DNA from: Gammaproteobacteria bacterium
Lineage (GTDB): Bacteria; Pseudomonadota; Gammaproteobacteria; SZUA-152
Length of the DNA: 10,071 nucleotides
Assembly (NCBI GenBank): GCA_030617485.1
Contig: JAUWVK010000052.1
Coordinates: 1 to 10,071 of the forward strand
Reading direction: 5' to 3'
Both the position numbers and the translations under genes were made by a program. Positions 1 through 6,096 of the stretch are shown in pieces. Position 1 is the stretch's first letter. Every line of letters starts with the position of its first letter. The notes under the pieces are model-generated. The model was not told where the DNA came from. It searched no databases and saw nothing but the letters and a program-made list of their open reading frames with translations.

Positions 1-224
1 CCTTTGGTAAAAAACAGTTTTTTGCCCAATTGTGCTATTGGGTCATCAATTGAAGGCAGGGTTCTACCGGTGGTTGGATCGCCCGTTAATTCCGCAGTGC
101 TTACAAGCGACAGGAGGGTATCAGTATCTACACTGGAGACATCATCATTATTATCATCGCCACAGGCAACCAATAGCGAGGATGTGCACGCTACAAAGAG
201 GAAGGTACGTATGAATGAATTCAT
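1..224 (-). CDS. Partial lipoprotein, N-terminus of a MauG/CcpA-like cytochrome c peroxidase (5' end only)
   Basis: The reverse strand reads an open frame from the ATG at 224-222 to the window edge (74 full codons). Residues 1-21 form a lipoprotein signal: a basic Arg6, a hydrophobic core, and the lipobox L18-V19-A20-C21. Gly22 follows the lipidated Cys, so by the E. coli +2 rule there is no inner-membrane retention signal and outer-membrane anchoring is likely. An Asp/Asn-rich linker follows. Residues 61-74 (DPIAQLGKKLFFTK) match the opening of di-haem peroxidases of the MauG/CcpA type, which usually runs on into the first CxxCH haem site; that site would lie just outside the window. The family reduces peroxide or oxidises substrates in the periplasm with two c-type haems. 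The start is supported by AGGA about 9 bases upstream. The lipobox is clear; the family assignment rests on a short motif and no haem site can be seen. Confidence 0.65.
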   Translation of the reverse strand, partial: MNSFIRTFLFVACTSSLLVACGDDNNDDVSSVDTDTLLSLVSTAELTGDPTTGRTLPSIDDPIAQLGKKLFFTK

Positions 225-285
225 TGAGGGTTCCTGCGCATAGTTTATCGATGTGAATCTATATTTTAATTGCACTTAGCCTAAC

Positions 286-313
286 ATAATATAACCATAT
301 AATAATATACCAA
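286..313 (-). promoter_or_regulatory. Candidate sigma-70 promoter for the lipoprotein/peroxidase-like gene
   Basis: On the minus strand TTGGTA (313-308, 4 of 6 to TTGACA) is followed after 16 bases by TATTAT (291-286, 5 of 6 to TATAAT). It would start transcription near 279 and leave a leader of about 55 bases before the ATG at 224. The region is very AT-rich, so chance matches are common. I saw no FNR/Anr-type TTGAT-N4-ATCAA box, which often controls such peroxidases. Confidence 0.4.
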
Positions 314-520
314 TATAAACTGCATGAAAATGTTATAAGAATGCGGGTGTTACCTGGTTTGGTGAAAAGCAAGCAAAATTAATAAATGAAAGCTTTGGAT
401 CGGGAGTGGGGTGTTTATCACGTTATATTAAATGACCGCTTTCAGGATAAAGCAGCCATTCATGTCTACAAGCTGTGGTTTTAAAAATATGGGCCGCCGT
501 TCTCATATATCTCGACAACT

Positions 521-619
521 GCTCCTGCATTGTTCTACCTCCCACCGTCCATGGCGGTCGCAATACTCCACGGCATAGGGCCATCCATCGACTCTAGCTT
601 CCTGCTTCGCCCTACCTCC
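521..619 (-). repeat. Imperfect direct repeat, two copies 77 bases apart
   Basis: Read on the minus strand, both copies begin GGAGGTAG and end GCAGGA(A)GC: one at 619-597, the other at 542-521. About 18 of 22 aligned bases agree, with one single-base gap. The copies sit in the GC-richer part of the intergenic gap, next to a small hairpin around CCATGG (544-558). It resembles the dispersed intergenic repeat elements of many marine gammaproteobacteria, but membership of a genome-wide family cannot be judged from one window. Confidence 0.4.
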
Positions 620-640
620 AGCATCCCTGCAGTCGAGGCC

Positions 641-679
641 AAAAAAAGGCCGCTACTAATCTAATAGTAAGCGGCCTTT
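641..679 (-). terminator. Intrinsic terminator downstream of rpoH
   Basis: On the minus strand AAAGGCCGCT (679-670) pairs with AGCGGCCTTT (654-645). ACTA (668-665) extends the stem by pairing with TAGT (658-655) after one bulged base, closing a six-base loop. The descending arm runs directly into a T-run at 647-641. It lies 24 bases after the rpoH stop codon. The plus-strand reading lacks a T-run, so it acts mainly on rpoH transcripts. Confidence 0.9.
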
Positions 680-703
680 AATGATATAGAAGTTAGTTAG
701 ACG

Positions 704-1555
704 TTAAGCGACTAAAGCACCCTTCATCTTTTTCATCGCGTTGGCTTCCAGCTGACGAATGCGTTCGGCTGAAATGCCATACTTGCCTGCGAGATCATGC
801 AGGGTTGCTTTCTTTTCTGATAACCAGCGGCTTTGCAAGATATCGCGGCTACGATCATCCAGATCACTTAATGCATCAGCCAGACGGGTATTGTTATGTT
901 GTTCCCAATCCTCGGCTTCCAATTGTGCGGCAGGCTCCATGCTCATGTCTTGCAGATAACCGGCAGGTGCTGGTTTAAAGTCGCTGTCGTCGTCGGTATC
1001 GTAACCATCAAAGGCAGTGTCCTGGCCGCTCATACGTTCTTCCATCTGACGCACGGTAGCTTCCGGTACATCTAATGCTTTGGCGACAGTTTCAACTTCA
1101 TCCTGTGTGAACCAGCCAAGACGTTTTTTGTTTTTGCGTAGATTAAAGAACAGTTTGCGCTGAGCTTTGGTGGTAGCCAGCTTGACGGTGCGCCAGTTTT
1201 TCAGAATGTATTCATGAATCTCGGCGCGAATCCAGTGCACAGCGAAAGATACCAGACGCACATTCCTGGTGGGATCAAAACGTTTTACGGCTTTCATCAG
1301 TCCGATGTTGCCTTCTTGAATCAGATCAGCCTGAGGTAATCCATAACCGCCGTATCCTTTGGCGACGTGAATCACGAAACGCAGGTGTGACATAACCATC
1401 CGGCGCGCAGCACCGAGGTCACCCTCTTGCTGTAAACGTGTTCCCAGCTCACGTTCTTCTTCCACGCTGAGCATAGGAACCTGTGCGGCGGCCGAAATAT
1501 AGGCCGACAGGCTTCCGGTTGGAACGGCAAGTTCAACTGACAGGTCTTTGTTCAT
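704..1555 (-). CDS. rpoH: RNA polymerase heat-shock sigma factor RpoH (sigma-32)
   Basis: A 283-residue sigma-70-family factor (E. coli RpoH has 284). It directs RNA polymerase to heat-shock promoters for chaperones and proteases. Region 2 spans about residues 53-122, with core-binding and -10 recognition stretches including [18 protein letters not shown] and [16 protein letters not shown]. The diagnostic RpoH box [10 protein letters not shown] is at 132-141, which separates it from RpoD and RpoS. Region 4 covers about 226-283, with the helix-turn-helix near 253-275 ([19 protein letters not shown]). I chose the ATG at 1555 because GGGAG lies 5 bases upstream; an in-frame ATG at 1576 would add seven residues but has no ribosome site and lies next to the predicted weak promoter. 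It is last in the ftsY-ftsE-ftsX-rpoH series, followed by a strong terminator, and has its own candidate promoter. Confidence 0.97.
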   Translation of the reverse strand: MNKDLSVELAVPTGSLSAYISAAAQVPMLSVEEERELGTRLQQEGDLGAARRMVMSHLRFVIHVAKGYGGYGLPQADLIQEGNIGLMKAVKRFDPTRNVRLVSFAVHWIRAEIHEYILKNWRTVKLATTKAQRKLFFNLRKNKKRLGWFTQDEVETVAKALDVPEATVRQMEERMSGQDTAFDGYDTDDDSDFKPAPAGYLQDMSMEPAAQLEAEDWEQHNNTRLADALSDLDDRSRDILQSRWLSEKKATLHDLAGKYGISAERIRQLEANAMKKMKGALVA

Positions 1556-1600
1556 TGGTTCTCCCGATGATTTCATGTGTCTAGTTTAGCAGTCACATAG

Positions 1601-1628
1601 TAGGAGTGCCAAACTAAATTATAGTTCC
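1601..1628 (-). promoter_or_regulatory. Candidate sigma-E/AlgU-type promoter of rpoH
   Basis: On the minus strand GGAACTA (1628-1622) is followed after exactly 16 bases by TCCTA (1605-1601). The sigma-E pattern is GGAACTT, about 16 bases, TCTGA. The most conserved bases (AAC at -35, TC and the final A at -10) are present. Transcription would begin near 1594 and give a leader of about 40 bases. E. coli and P. aeruginosa rpoH are both known to have a sigma-E/AlgU promoter. An overlapping weaker sigma-70 candidate is TTGGCA (1612-1607), 18 bases, TAAACT (1588-1583). Confidence 0.6.
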
Positions 1629-1693
1629 CTAATATAAGGTCCCTGGTATTCAGGGGTTTTGAAATGGTGTTTTTAGAAGATTTATGGGAAAAA

Positions 1694-2692
1694 TCAAGAA
1701 GGTTCAATGGCTTGCAGATGTTTGCCTACCGCCAGCCAGGAGCCCAGTAGCCCCAGGAATATGCCAGAACCCAGTAAAATAGCGGTGGTTTCTAGATCCA
1801 GCCCACCCAGCGAGAACTGGCTGTTATACAGGAAAGACAGTCGACTTACGGGATTACTGAGCAGCCCCAGCAGAATACCTACCAGAATCCAGGCCAGTAC
1901 TGCTCCCATGAGTCCATACCAGAAACCGGTATAGAGGAAGGGTCGACGAATGAAGGCATTGGTGGCACCTATGAGCTTGGTGACCACGATCTCGTCACGG
2001 CGACTGAGAATGGTTAGGCGGATGGTATTGCCGATAACCAGTAAAATGGCCAGAGACAGTAAACTTCCAAGCAACAGCACGCCTCTTTTTCCAAGCTCGA
2101 TAATACCGCTTAGGCGTCGTACCCATTCCATATCTAACTGTGCCAGGTCCACCGGTTTTAGTTTTTTCACTTTACCCAGTAGTAGTTCCATTTGCGCGGG
2201 TTCTGCGGCTTCAGATGTGGGGCGTACTACCAGCACCGCTGGTAAGGGGTTTTCATTCAGCGAGTCCAGGGCGCCACCGAAGCCGGATAATTTGCGAAAT
2301 TCTTCCAGCGCTTGCTCGCGGGAGATATAACGAACTTCAGCGACACCGTCCCAGCCACGCAGTTTTTTGGCCAGGGACTGGATGCGTTTTTTGGAGACAT
2401 CCTGTTTGATAAACAGAGACATCTGCGCCGTTCCTTCCCAGCCAGTGGAAAGCTTTTGCACATTCTGTAACAGCACATGAAGACCTGCGGGCAGCGCCAA
2501 CGCAATGCCGATGACTGCGGCCGTCATAAAGGTAGCAAAAGGCGTGCGCCACAGTACGCCCAGGGACGACACCAGCACCCAAAGGTGGTGGGTAAAGTAA
2601 GCGTTTACTCTCCCGCGAGGCCTTTGTCTTACAGCAGTATCGGGGGAGTTGTCCGGTCGTGGGGTTCTGCGTCTTTCTTTCCGGGGGCTCAT
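1694..2692 (-). CDS. ftsX: Cell division protein FtsX, membrane subunit of the FtsEX complex
   Basis: FtsX (332 residues) is the four-pass inner-membrane partner of the ATPase FtsE. In gammaproteobacteria the complex joins the divisome through FtsE and activates septal amidases through the EnvC adaptor. Visible layout: a strongly basic cytoplasmic N-terminus (1-30), TM1 about 52-76, a periplasmic domain about 77-200, then TM2 about 203-227, TM3 about 254-278 and TM4 about 302-323. A conserved cytoplasmic loop (RRDEIVVTKLIGATNAFIRR, 231-250) follows TM2 as in the FtsX/MacB permease family. The ATG overlaps the ftsE stop by 4 bases (ATGA), and GGAGGTG lies 6 bases upstream (2703-2697), so translational coupling to ftsE is likely. 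Length and topology are normal. Confidence 0.96.
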   Translation of the reverse strand: MSPRKERRRTPRPDNSPDTAVRQRPRGRVNAYFTHHLWVLVSSLGVLWRTPFATFMTAAVIGIALALPAGLHVLLQNVQKLSTGWEGTAQMSLFIKQDVSKKRIQSLAKKLRGWDGVAEVRYISREQALEEFRKLSGFGGALDSLNENPLPAVLVVRPTSEAAEPAQMELLLGKVKKLKPVDLAQLDMEWVRRLSGIIELGKRGVLLLGSLLSLAILLVIGNTIRLTILSRRDEIVVTKLIGATNAFIRRPFLYTGFWYGLMGAVLAWILVGILLGLLSNPVSRLSFLYNSQFSLGGLDLETTAILLGSGIFLGLLGSWLAVGKHLQAIEPS

Positions 2693-3399
2693 GTTTCACC
2701 TCCAGTAGCAGCCACAGTTTCTCCGATGAGATCAGCAGTCGAGCCATCGCGGTCCAGCCGACCCTGCTTGAGGGTTAGCAGGCGATGATCCATACGGGAA
2801 ATGAGGTCGTGGTCATGGGTGGCAATGAGTACCGAAACACCTACCTGATTAAACTGTTCGAACAACTGCATGATTTCTTTGGAAAGCTCGGGATCCAGAT
2901 TACCGGTGGGCTCATCGGCTAGCAGTAAAGGCGGCCGATTAACCACTGCACGGGCGATGCCTACGCGCTGTTGCTCACCACCAGACAGTGTGATGGGCAT
3001 GGCCCGCTCTCTTCCCAGTAGGCCAACTTTGTCTAGCGCGGCACGCACCCGGCGGCCAACTTCGCTCTGATGATACCCGGCGATGATCAAAGGTAACGCG
3101 ACGTTATCGTATACCGTGCGGTCAAAAAGCAGGTTGTGATTCTGGAATACCACACCTATTTTTCGACGCAAAGCAGGAATGTGGCGATTTTTGAGCCGGC
3201 TGAGGTTCTGGCCGTCGATGATCACGTTGCCGCGACCGGCGCGTTCAATTAGCGCGATTAATTTCAACAAGCTACTTTTGCCCGCACCGGAATGTCCGGT
3301 GAGGAAAACCATTTCTCCTGGTTCGATATGAAAGCTGACACCAGACAGTGCTTCGTGGCCGCCGGGGTAGCGTTTGTTGACGTTATCAAACTGGATCAT
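2689..3399 (-). CDS. ftsE: Cell division ATP-binding protein FtsE
   Basis: FtsE (236 residues) is the cytoplasmic ATPase of the FtsEX complex, which drives the conformational change in FtsX that controls peptidoglycan hydrolysis at the septum. All ABC motifs are present in order: Walker A GHSGAGKS (35-42), Q-loop Gln86 in VVFQNH, signature LSGGEQQR (138-145), Walker [13 protein letters not shown] (158-169) with catalytic Glu163, and the H-loop His195 in ATHDHD. The family-typical opening [14 protein letters not shown] supports the start. The ATG follows the ftsY stop after 3 bases; its ribosome site (GGGGAAG) lies within the end of ftsY. The C-terminus extends some residues beyond the ABC core, which is common. 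No missing residues were seen. Confidence 0.97.
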   Translation of the reverse strand: MIQFDNVNKRYPGGHEALSGVSFHIEPGEMVFLTGHSGAGKSSLLKLIALIERAGRGNVIIDGQNLSRLKNRHIPALRRKIGVVFQNHNLLFDRTVYDNVALPLIIAGYHQSEVGRRVRAALDKVGLLGRERAMPITLSGGEQQRVGIARAVVNRPPLLLADEPTGNLDPELSKEIMQLFEQFNQVGVSVLIATHDHDLISRMDHRLLTLKQGRLDRDGSTADLIGETVAATGGET

Positions 3400-3402
3400 T
3401 AA

Positions 3403-4473
3403 CTAAACTTCCCCATCCCTTGCCAACAACGCATCCACAAATTCTTTAGGTTCAAAGGGTCGCAGGTCATCGATACCCTCGCCCACGCCAATAAAACGAA
3501 TGGGCAGGCCGAGACGTTTGGCGACCGCGAAAATCACGCCACCTTTGGCGGTGCCATCAAGTTTGGTGAGCGTAATGCCGGATACGCCCACGGCATCGCG
3601 GAACTGCTCTGCCTGAACCACGGCGTTTTGACCAATGCCGGCATCCAGCACCAGCATCACCTCGTGGGGGGCAGTTTCATCCAGTTTGGTGATGACACGG
3701 CGTACTTTTTTGAGTTCTTCCATTAGGTTTGACTGTGTGTGCAGGCGCCCGGCCGTGTCGGCGATAAGCACATCGACACCTTTGGATTTTGCAGATTGCA
3801 CCGCATCGAAGATCACCGAAGCAGTATCGGCTCCCGCATGCTGCGCTACTACGGTGACATCATTGCGCTTGCCCCATTCCTGCAATTGTTCCACGGCGGC
3901 GGCGCGGAAAGTATCTCCCGCAGCCAACATTACGGATTTGCCTTCAAGCTGAAATTTCTTCGCCAGTTTGCCAATGGTGGTGGTTTTGCCGGCACCATTA
4001 ATGCCGACCATAAGAATCACGTAGGGCCGGGCGTTAGTGTCTATCTCCAGCGGTGCCGAGGCGGGAGCGAGTATATTGGTCATATCTTCGTGCAGGGCTG
4101 CAAACAGGGCGTCGGCGTCGGCTAGCTGATTCCGTTTTATTCGTTTGGTGAGATCATTGACGATTTCCTGGGTTGCTTCCACGCCGACATCTGAGGTCAG
4201 CAGCAGAGTCTCTATTTCGTCTAGCACATCATCATCGATGGCCTTTTTGCCTAGTACGAGACCTGACAGGCCAGAGGTAAGCCCACCGCGAGTGCGGGAA
4301 AGGCCGGACTTCAGGCGAGCAAACAGGCCGGGTTTTTTCTCATTAGGGGTGGTGTTTGGGGCAGCATCGGGGGAAGCGCCAAGTGTATTGGATGCAAGTG
4401 ATTCATCTGCACGGTTTTTTTCTATATCGGCAGTTGTTGGTTTGTCAGATTTATTTTTTTTGAAACCAAACAT
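3403..4473 (-). CDS. ftsY: Signal recognition particle receptor FtsY
   Basis: FtsY (356 residues) is the SRP-family GTPase at the inner membrane that docks the SRP-ribosome-nascent chain complex and passes it to the Sec translocon. The opening MFGFKKNK is typical. The acidic A region (about 1-45) is short compared with E. coli (497 residues in total). The membrane-binding amphipathic stretch is around 48-75 and the N domain runs to about 145. G-domain motifs: G1 GINGAGKT (157-164), GDTFRAAA (186-193), DTAGRL (239-244), TKLDGTAKGG (303-312) and the closing GVGEGIDDLRPF (329-340). One deviation: the usual D-A-x-T-G-Q-N-A reads DAGIGQNA (277-284), with Ile280 for Thr. No clear ribosome site precedes the ATG. 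It leads ftsE-ftsX-rpoH and faces the M16 pair divergently, as in Pseudomonas. Confidence 0.97.
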   Translation of the reverse strand: MFGFKKNKSDKPTTADIEKNRADESLASNTLGASPDAAPNTTPNEKKPGLFARLKSGLSRTRGGLTSGLSGLVLGKKAIDDDVLDEIETLLLTSDVGVEATQEIVNDLTKRIKRNQLADADALFAALHEDMTNILAPASAPLEIDTNARPYVILMVGINGAGKTTTIGKLAKKFQLEGKSVMLAAGDTFRAAAVEQLQEWGKRNDVTVVAQHAGADTASVIFDAVQSAKSKGVDVLIADTAGRLHTQSNLMEELKKVRRVITKLDETAPHEVMLVLDAGIGQNAVVQAEQFRDAVGVSGITLTKLDGTAKGGVIFAVAKRLGLPIRFIGVGEGIDDLRPFEPKEFVDALLARDGEV

Positions 4474-4555
4474 GGGTGTCAGTTGTCAGAGCTTTTGCTA
4501 ATTTGGGGCGCTTCCAGATAAACGGGTTCGCCGGAGTCGCGTAATTGGGTAGACT

Positions 4556-4585
4556 ATCCTACCATTCGCGGCTACCTTGCGTCAG
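4556..4585 (-). promoter_or_regulatory. Weak candidate promoter for ftsY
   Basis: On the minus strand CTGACG (4585-4580, 4 of 6) is followed after 18 bases by TAGGAT (4561-4556, 4 of 6), about 75-80 bases before the ftsY ATG. Both elements are partial matches and the -35 overlaps the arm of the hairpin at 4565-4592. Some promoter must lie here because ftsY is first in its series; the exact position is uncertain. Confidence 0.25.
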
Positions 4586-4601
4586 CCGCGAAGTATTTTT
4601 T
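4565..4601 (+). terminator. Terminator-like hairpin with T-run in the ftsY/M16 divergent region
   Basis: TTCGCGGCT (4565-4573) and AGCCGCGAA (4584-4592) form a perfect 9-base-pair stem with a 10-base loop. Three bases later comes a run of six T (4596-4601). In form this is an intrinsic terminator reading to the right, yet no gene lies upstream on the plus strand. A smaller hairpin GGTAG/CTACC (4548-4563) comes just before it. It may be a leader attenuator of the M16 operon, the end of a short RNA, a stop for transcripts antisense to ftsY, or an operator dyad between the two divergent promoters. Confidence 0.55.
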
Positions 4602-4635
4602 ATATAAATATAAGACCACGTTGAGAACAAAATTT

Positions 4636-6096
4636 ATGATTTATTCGTTTAAAACACGTCCGGTGGCCAATGGGTTGCTGGCTGCTACGATGACTGTGTT
4701 GTTGGTAGGTTGCGTGAATACGCCGAGCAAGGACACTAGTACGTCTACGTCCTCCTATACAGCCGTCGGCCATTACAAAGAAGGCCACATCTCATCGTCT
4801 AATGATGTGCATGAATATAGGCTGGCTAATGGCCTGAAAGTTATTATTAAGGAAGATCACCGGGCACCGGTGGTGGTTTCTCAAATTTGGTACAAGGTGG
4901 GCGCAAGTTACGAAGTTAGTGGTAGCACTGGCGTGGCCCATGTCCTGGAGCACATGATGTTTAAGGGTACCCAGAAACTGGAGGCTAACGAATTTTCACG
5001 GATTATTGCTGCTAACGGTGGGCGTGAAAATGCGTTCACGGGCCAGGACTACACAGCTTATTTTCAGCAGCTGGAAAAAAACCGATTACCCATCAGTTTT
5101 GAGCTGGAAGCTGATCGCATGGCTAACCTTAACTTGAAGTCTGAAGATTTTGAAAAAGAAATAAAGGTTGTCATGGAAGAGCGTCGCATGCGTACCGATG
5201 ATAAACCGCGTTCGCTGACCCATGAGCATTTTACCGCTACCGCGTTTGTGAACAGTCCTTATCACCATCCTGTTATTGGCTGGATGGATGATCTGGAAAA
5301 CATGAACGTGGATGATATGCGTGGCTGGTATGCGAGCTGGTATGCGCCTAATAACGCCACATTGGTTGTGGCCGGCGACGTGGATCATAAAGCCGTATTT
5401 AAGCTGGCAAAAAAATATTATGGCCCGGTGAAGCCGCGTCCTATTCCTAAAGTAAAACCACAGCGCGAATTTGAACAAAAAGGAATTCGCCGCATAGCTG
5501 TGAAAGCGCCAGCACAAGTCCCATATTTCATTATGGGGTACAAGGTACCAGTGATTAAAACTGCTGAGATTGACTGGGAGCCATACGCGATAGATATGTT
5601 GGCCGGTATCCTCGATGGAGGCGCAAGCGCCCGCTTTGCCCGGGAATTGGTGCGTGGCCAGGAAATCGCAACCAGTGTGGGGGCGGGATATGATATGCAT
5701 TCACGGCTAGGTGACCTGTTGTTGTTTGACGGCACACCCGCTAAAGGTAAAACAGTTGAAGACCTGGAGAAGGCGATACGTGCACAGTTAGAAAAAATAA
5801 AAACTGAGCTTGTTAGCCAGGAAGAACTGGATCGTATTAAAGCGCAAGTTGTAGCTGGCAAGGTTTATGAAAAAGATTCAATTTTTTATCAGGCCATGCA
5901 GATAGGAATACTGGAAACAGTAGGTTTGGATTGGCGATTAATGGATGAATATGTGGATCGGTTGAAATTAGTAACACCCGAACAAGTGCAGGCGGTGGCT
6001 AAAAAATATCTGGTCGATGACCACTTAACTGTTGCCGTGTTGGTGCCTCAATCCGGCGAAAAGGCTGCTGTAATGGGAGGTCATAATGCGCATTAA
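4636..6096 (+). CDS. M16-family zinc metallopeptidase, lipoprotein, catalytic subunit
   Basis: An exported zinc peptidase of the M16B (insulinase/processing-peptidase) family, 486 residues from this ATG. A lipoprotein signal ends in the lipobox L23-V24-G25-C26; Val27 follows the lipidated Cys. The inverted zinc motif HxxEH is H102-V-L-E105-H106, and the distal Glu ligand is likely E182 (EERRM), 75 residues after H106. Two tandem M16 domains are visible (about 60-245 and 270-475). The C-terminal domain lacks the usual Arg/Tyr pair: by alignment with the downstream protein these positions are Gln342 and Thr346. An in-frame TTG at 4621 would add five residues; I prefer the ATG because the extra residues are not needed for the signal and the AT-rich -10-like sequence (4601-4614) would leave almost no leader. 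The stop overlaps the next gene by 11 bases. Substrate unknown. Confidence 0.9.
   Translation: MIYSFKTRPVANGLLAATMTVLLVGCVNTPSKDTSTSTSSYTAVGHYKEGHISSSNDVHEYRLANGLKVIIKEDHRAPVVVSQIWYKVGASYEVSGSTGVAHVLEHMMFKGTQKLEANEFSRIIAANGGRENAFTGQDYTAYFQQLEKNRLPISFELEADRMANLNLKSEDFEKEIKVVMEERRMRTDDKPRSLTHEHFTATAFVNSPYHHPVIGWMDDLENMNVDDMRGWYASWYAPNNATLVVAGDVDHKAVFKLAKKYYGPVKPRPIPKVKPQREFEQKGIRRIAVKAPAQVPYFIMGYKVPVIKTAEIDWEPYAIDMLAGILDGGASARFARELVRGQEIATSVGAGYDMHSRLGDLLLFDGTPAKGKTVEDLEKAIRAQLEKIKTELVSQEELDRIKAQVVAGKVYEKDSIFYQAMQIGILETVGLDWRLMDEYVDRLKLVTPEQVQAVAKKYLVDDHLTVAVLVPQSGEKAAVMGGHNAH

Larger units (their letters stand above)
225..703. other. Gene-poor interval between the lipoprotein gene and rpoH
   Basis: This 479-base gap has two halves. 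Positions 245-490 are AT-rich and hold the candidate promoter of the lipoprotein gene. Positions 490-640 are visibly GC-richer and hold an imperfect direct repeat (521-542 and 597-619), plus a 6-base inverted pair TCGACT (588-593) / AGTCGA (631-636). The rpoH terminator occupies 641-679. No convincing protein gene was found; one 35-codon minus-strand frame (423-530) is discussed as a finding. Confidence 0.6.

Noticed and set aside
4..243. 79-codon plus-strand frame beginning MVKNSFLPNC
   Set aside because: It is antisense to the lipoprotein start, which has a clear signal peptide, lipobox and family motif on the minus strand; the plus frame shows no recognisable feature.
1556..1576. Longer RpoH start (MKSSGEP added)
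   Set aside because: No ribosome site before the ATG at 1576, a good GGGAG before the ATG at 1555, and the shorter form matches the usual RpoH length.
1595..1612. TTGGCAC upstream of rpoH as a sigma-54 promoter
   Set aside because: The -24-like TGGCAC is present, but there is no GC at the required -12 spacing.
1640..1660. CCCTG/CAGGG hairpin between ftsX and rpoH as a terminator
   Set aside because: Only a 5-base stem and no T-run in the ftsX-to-rpoH direction; the short TTTT is on the other strand where no gene would need it.
4621..4635. TTG start for the first M16 peptidase
   Set aside because: It adds five residues without improving the signal peptide and would leave almost no leader after the AT-rich -10-like region; the ATG at 4636 is simpler.
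5086..5861. Long minus-strand frames inside the first M16 gene (up to 204 codons)
   Set aside because: They overlap a gene with intact M16 motifs, have no recognisable domains, and overlap each other in different frames.
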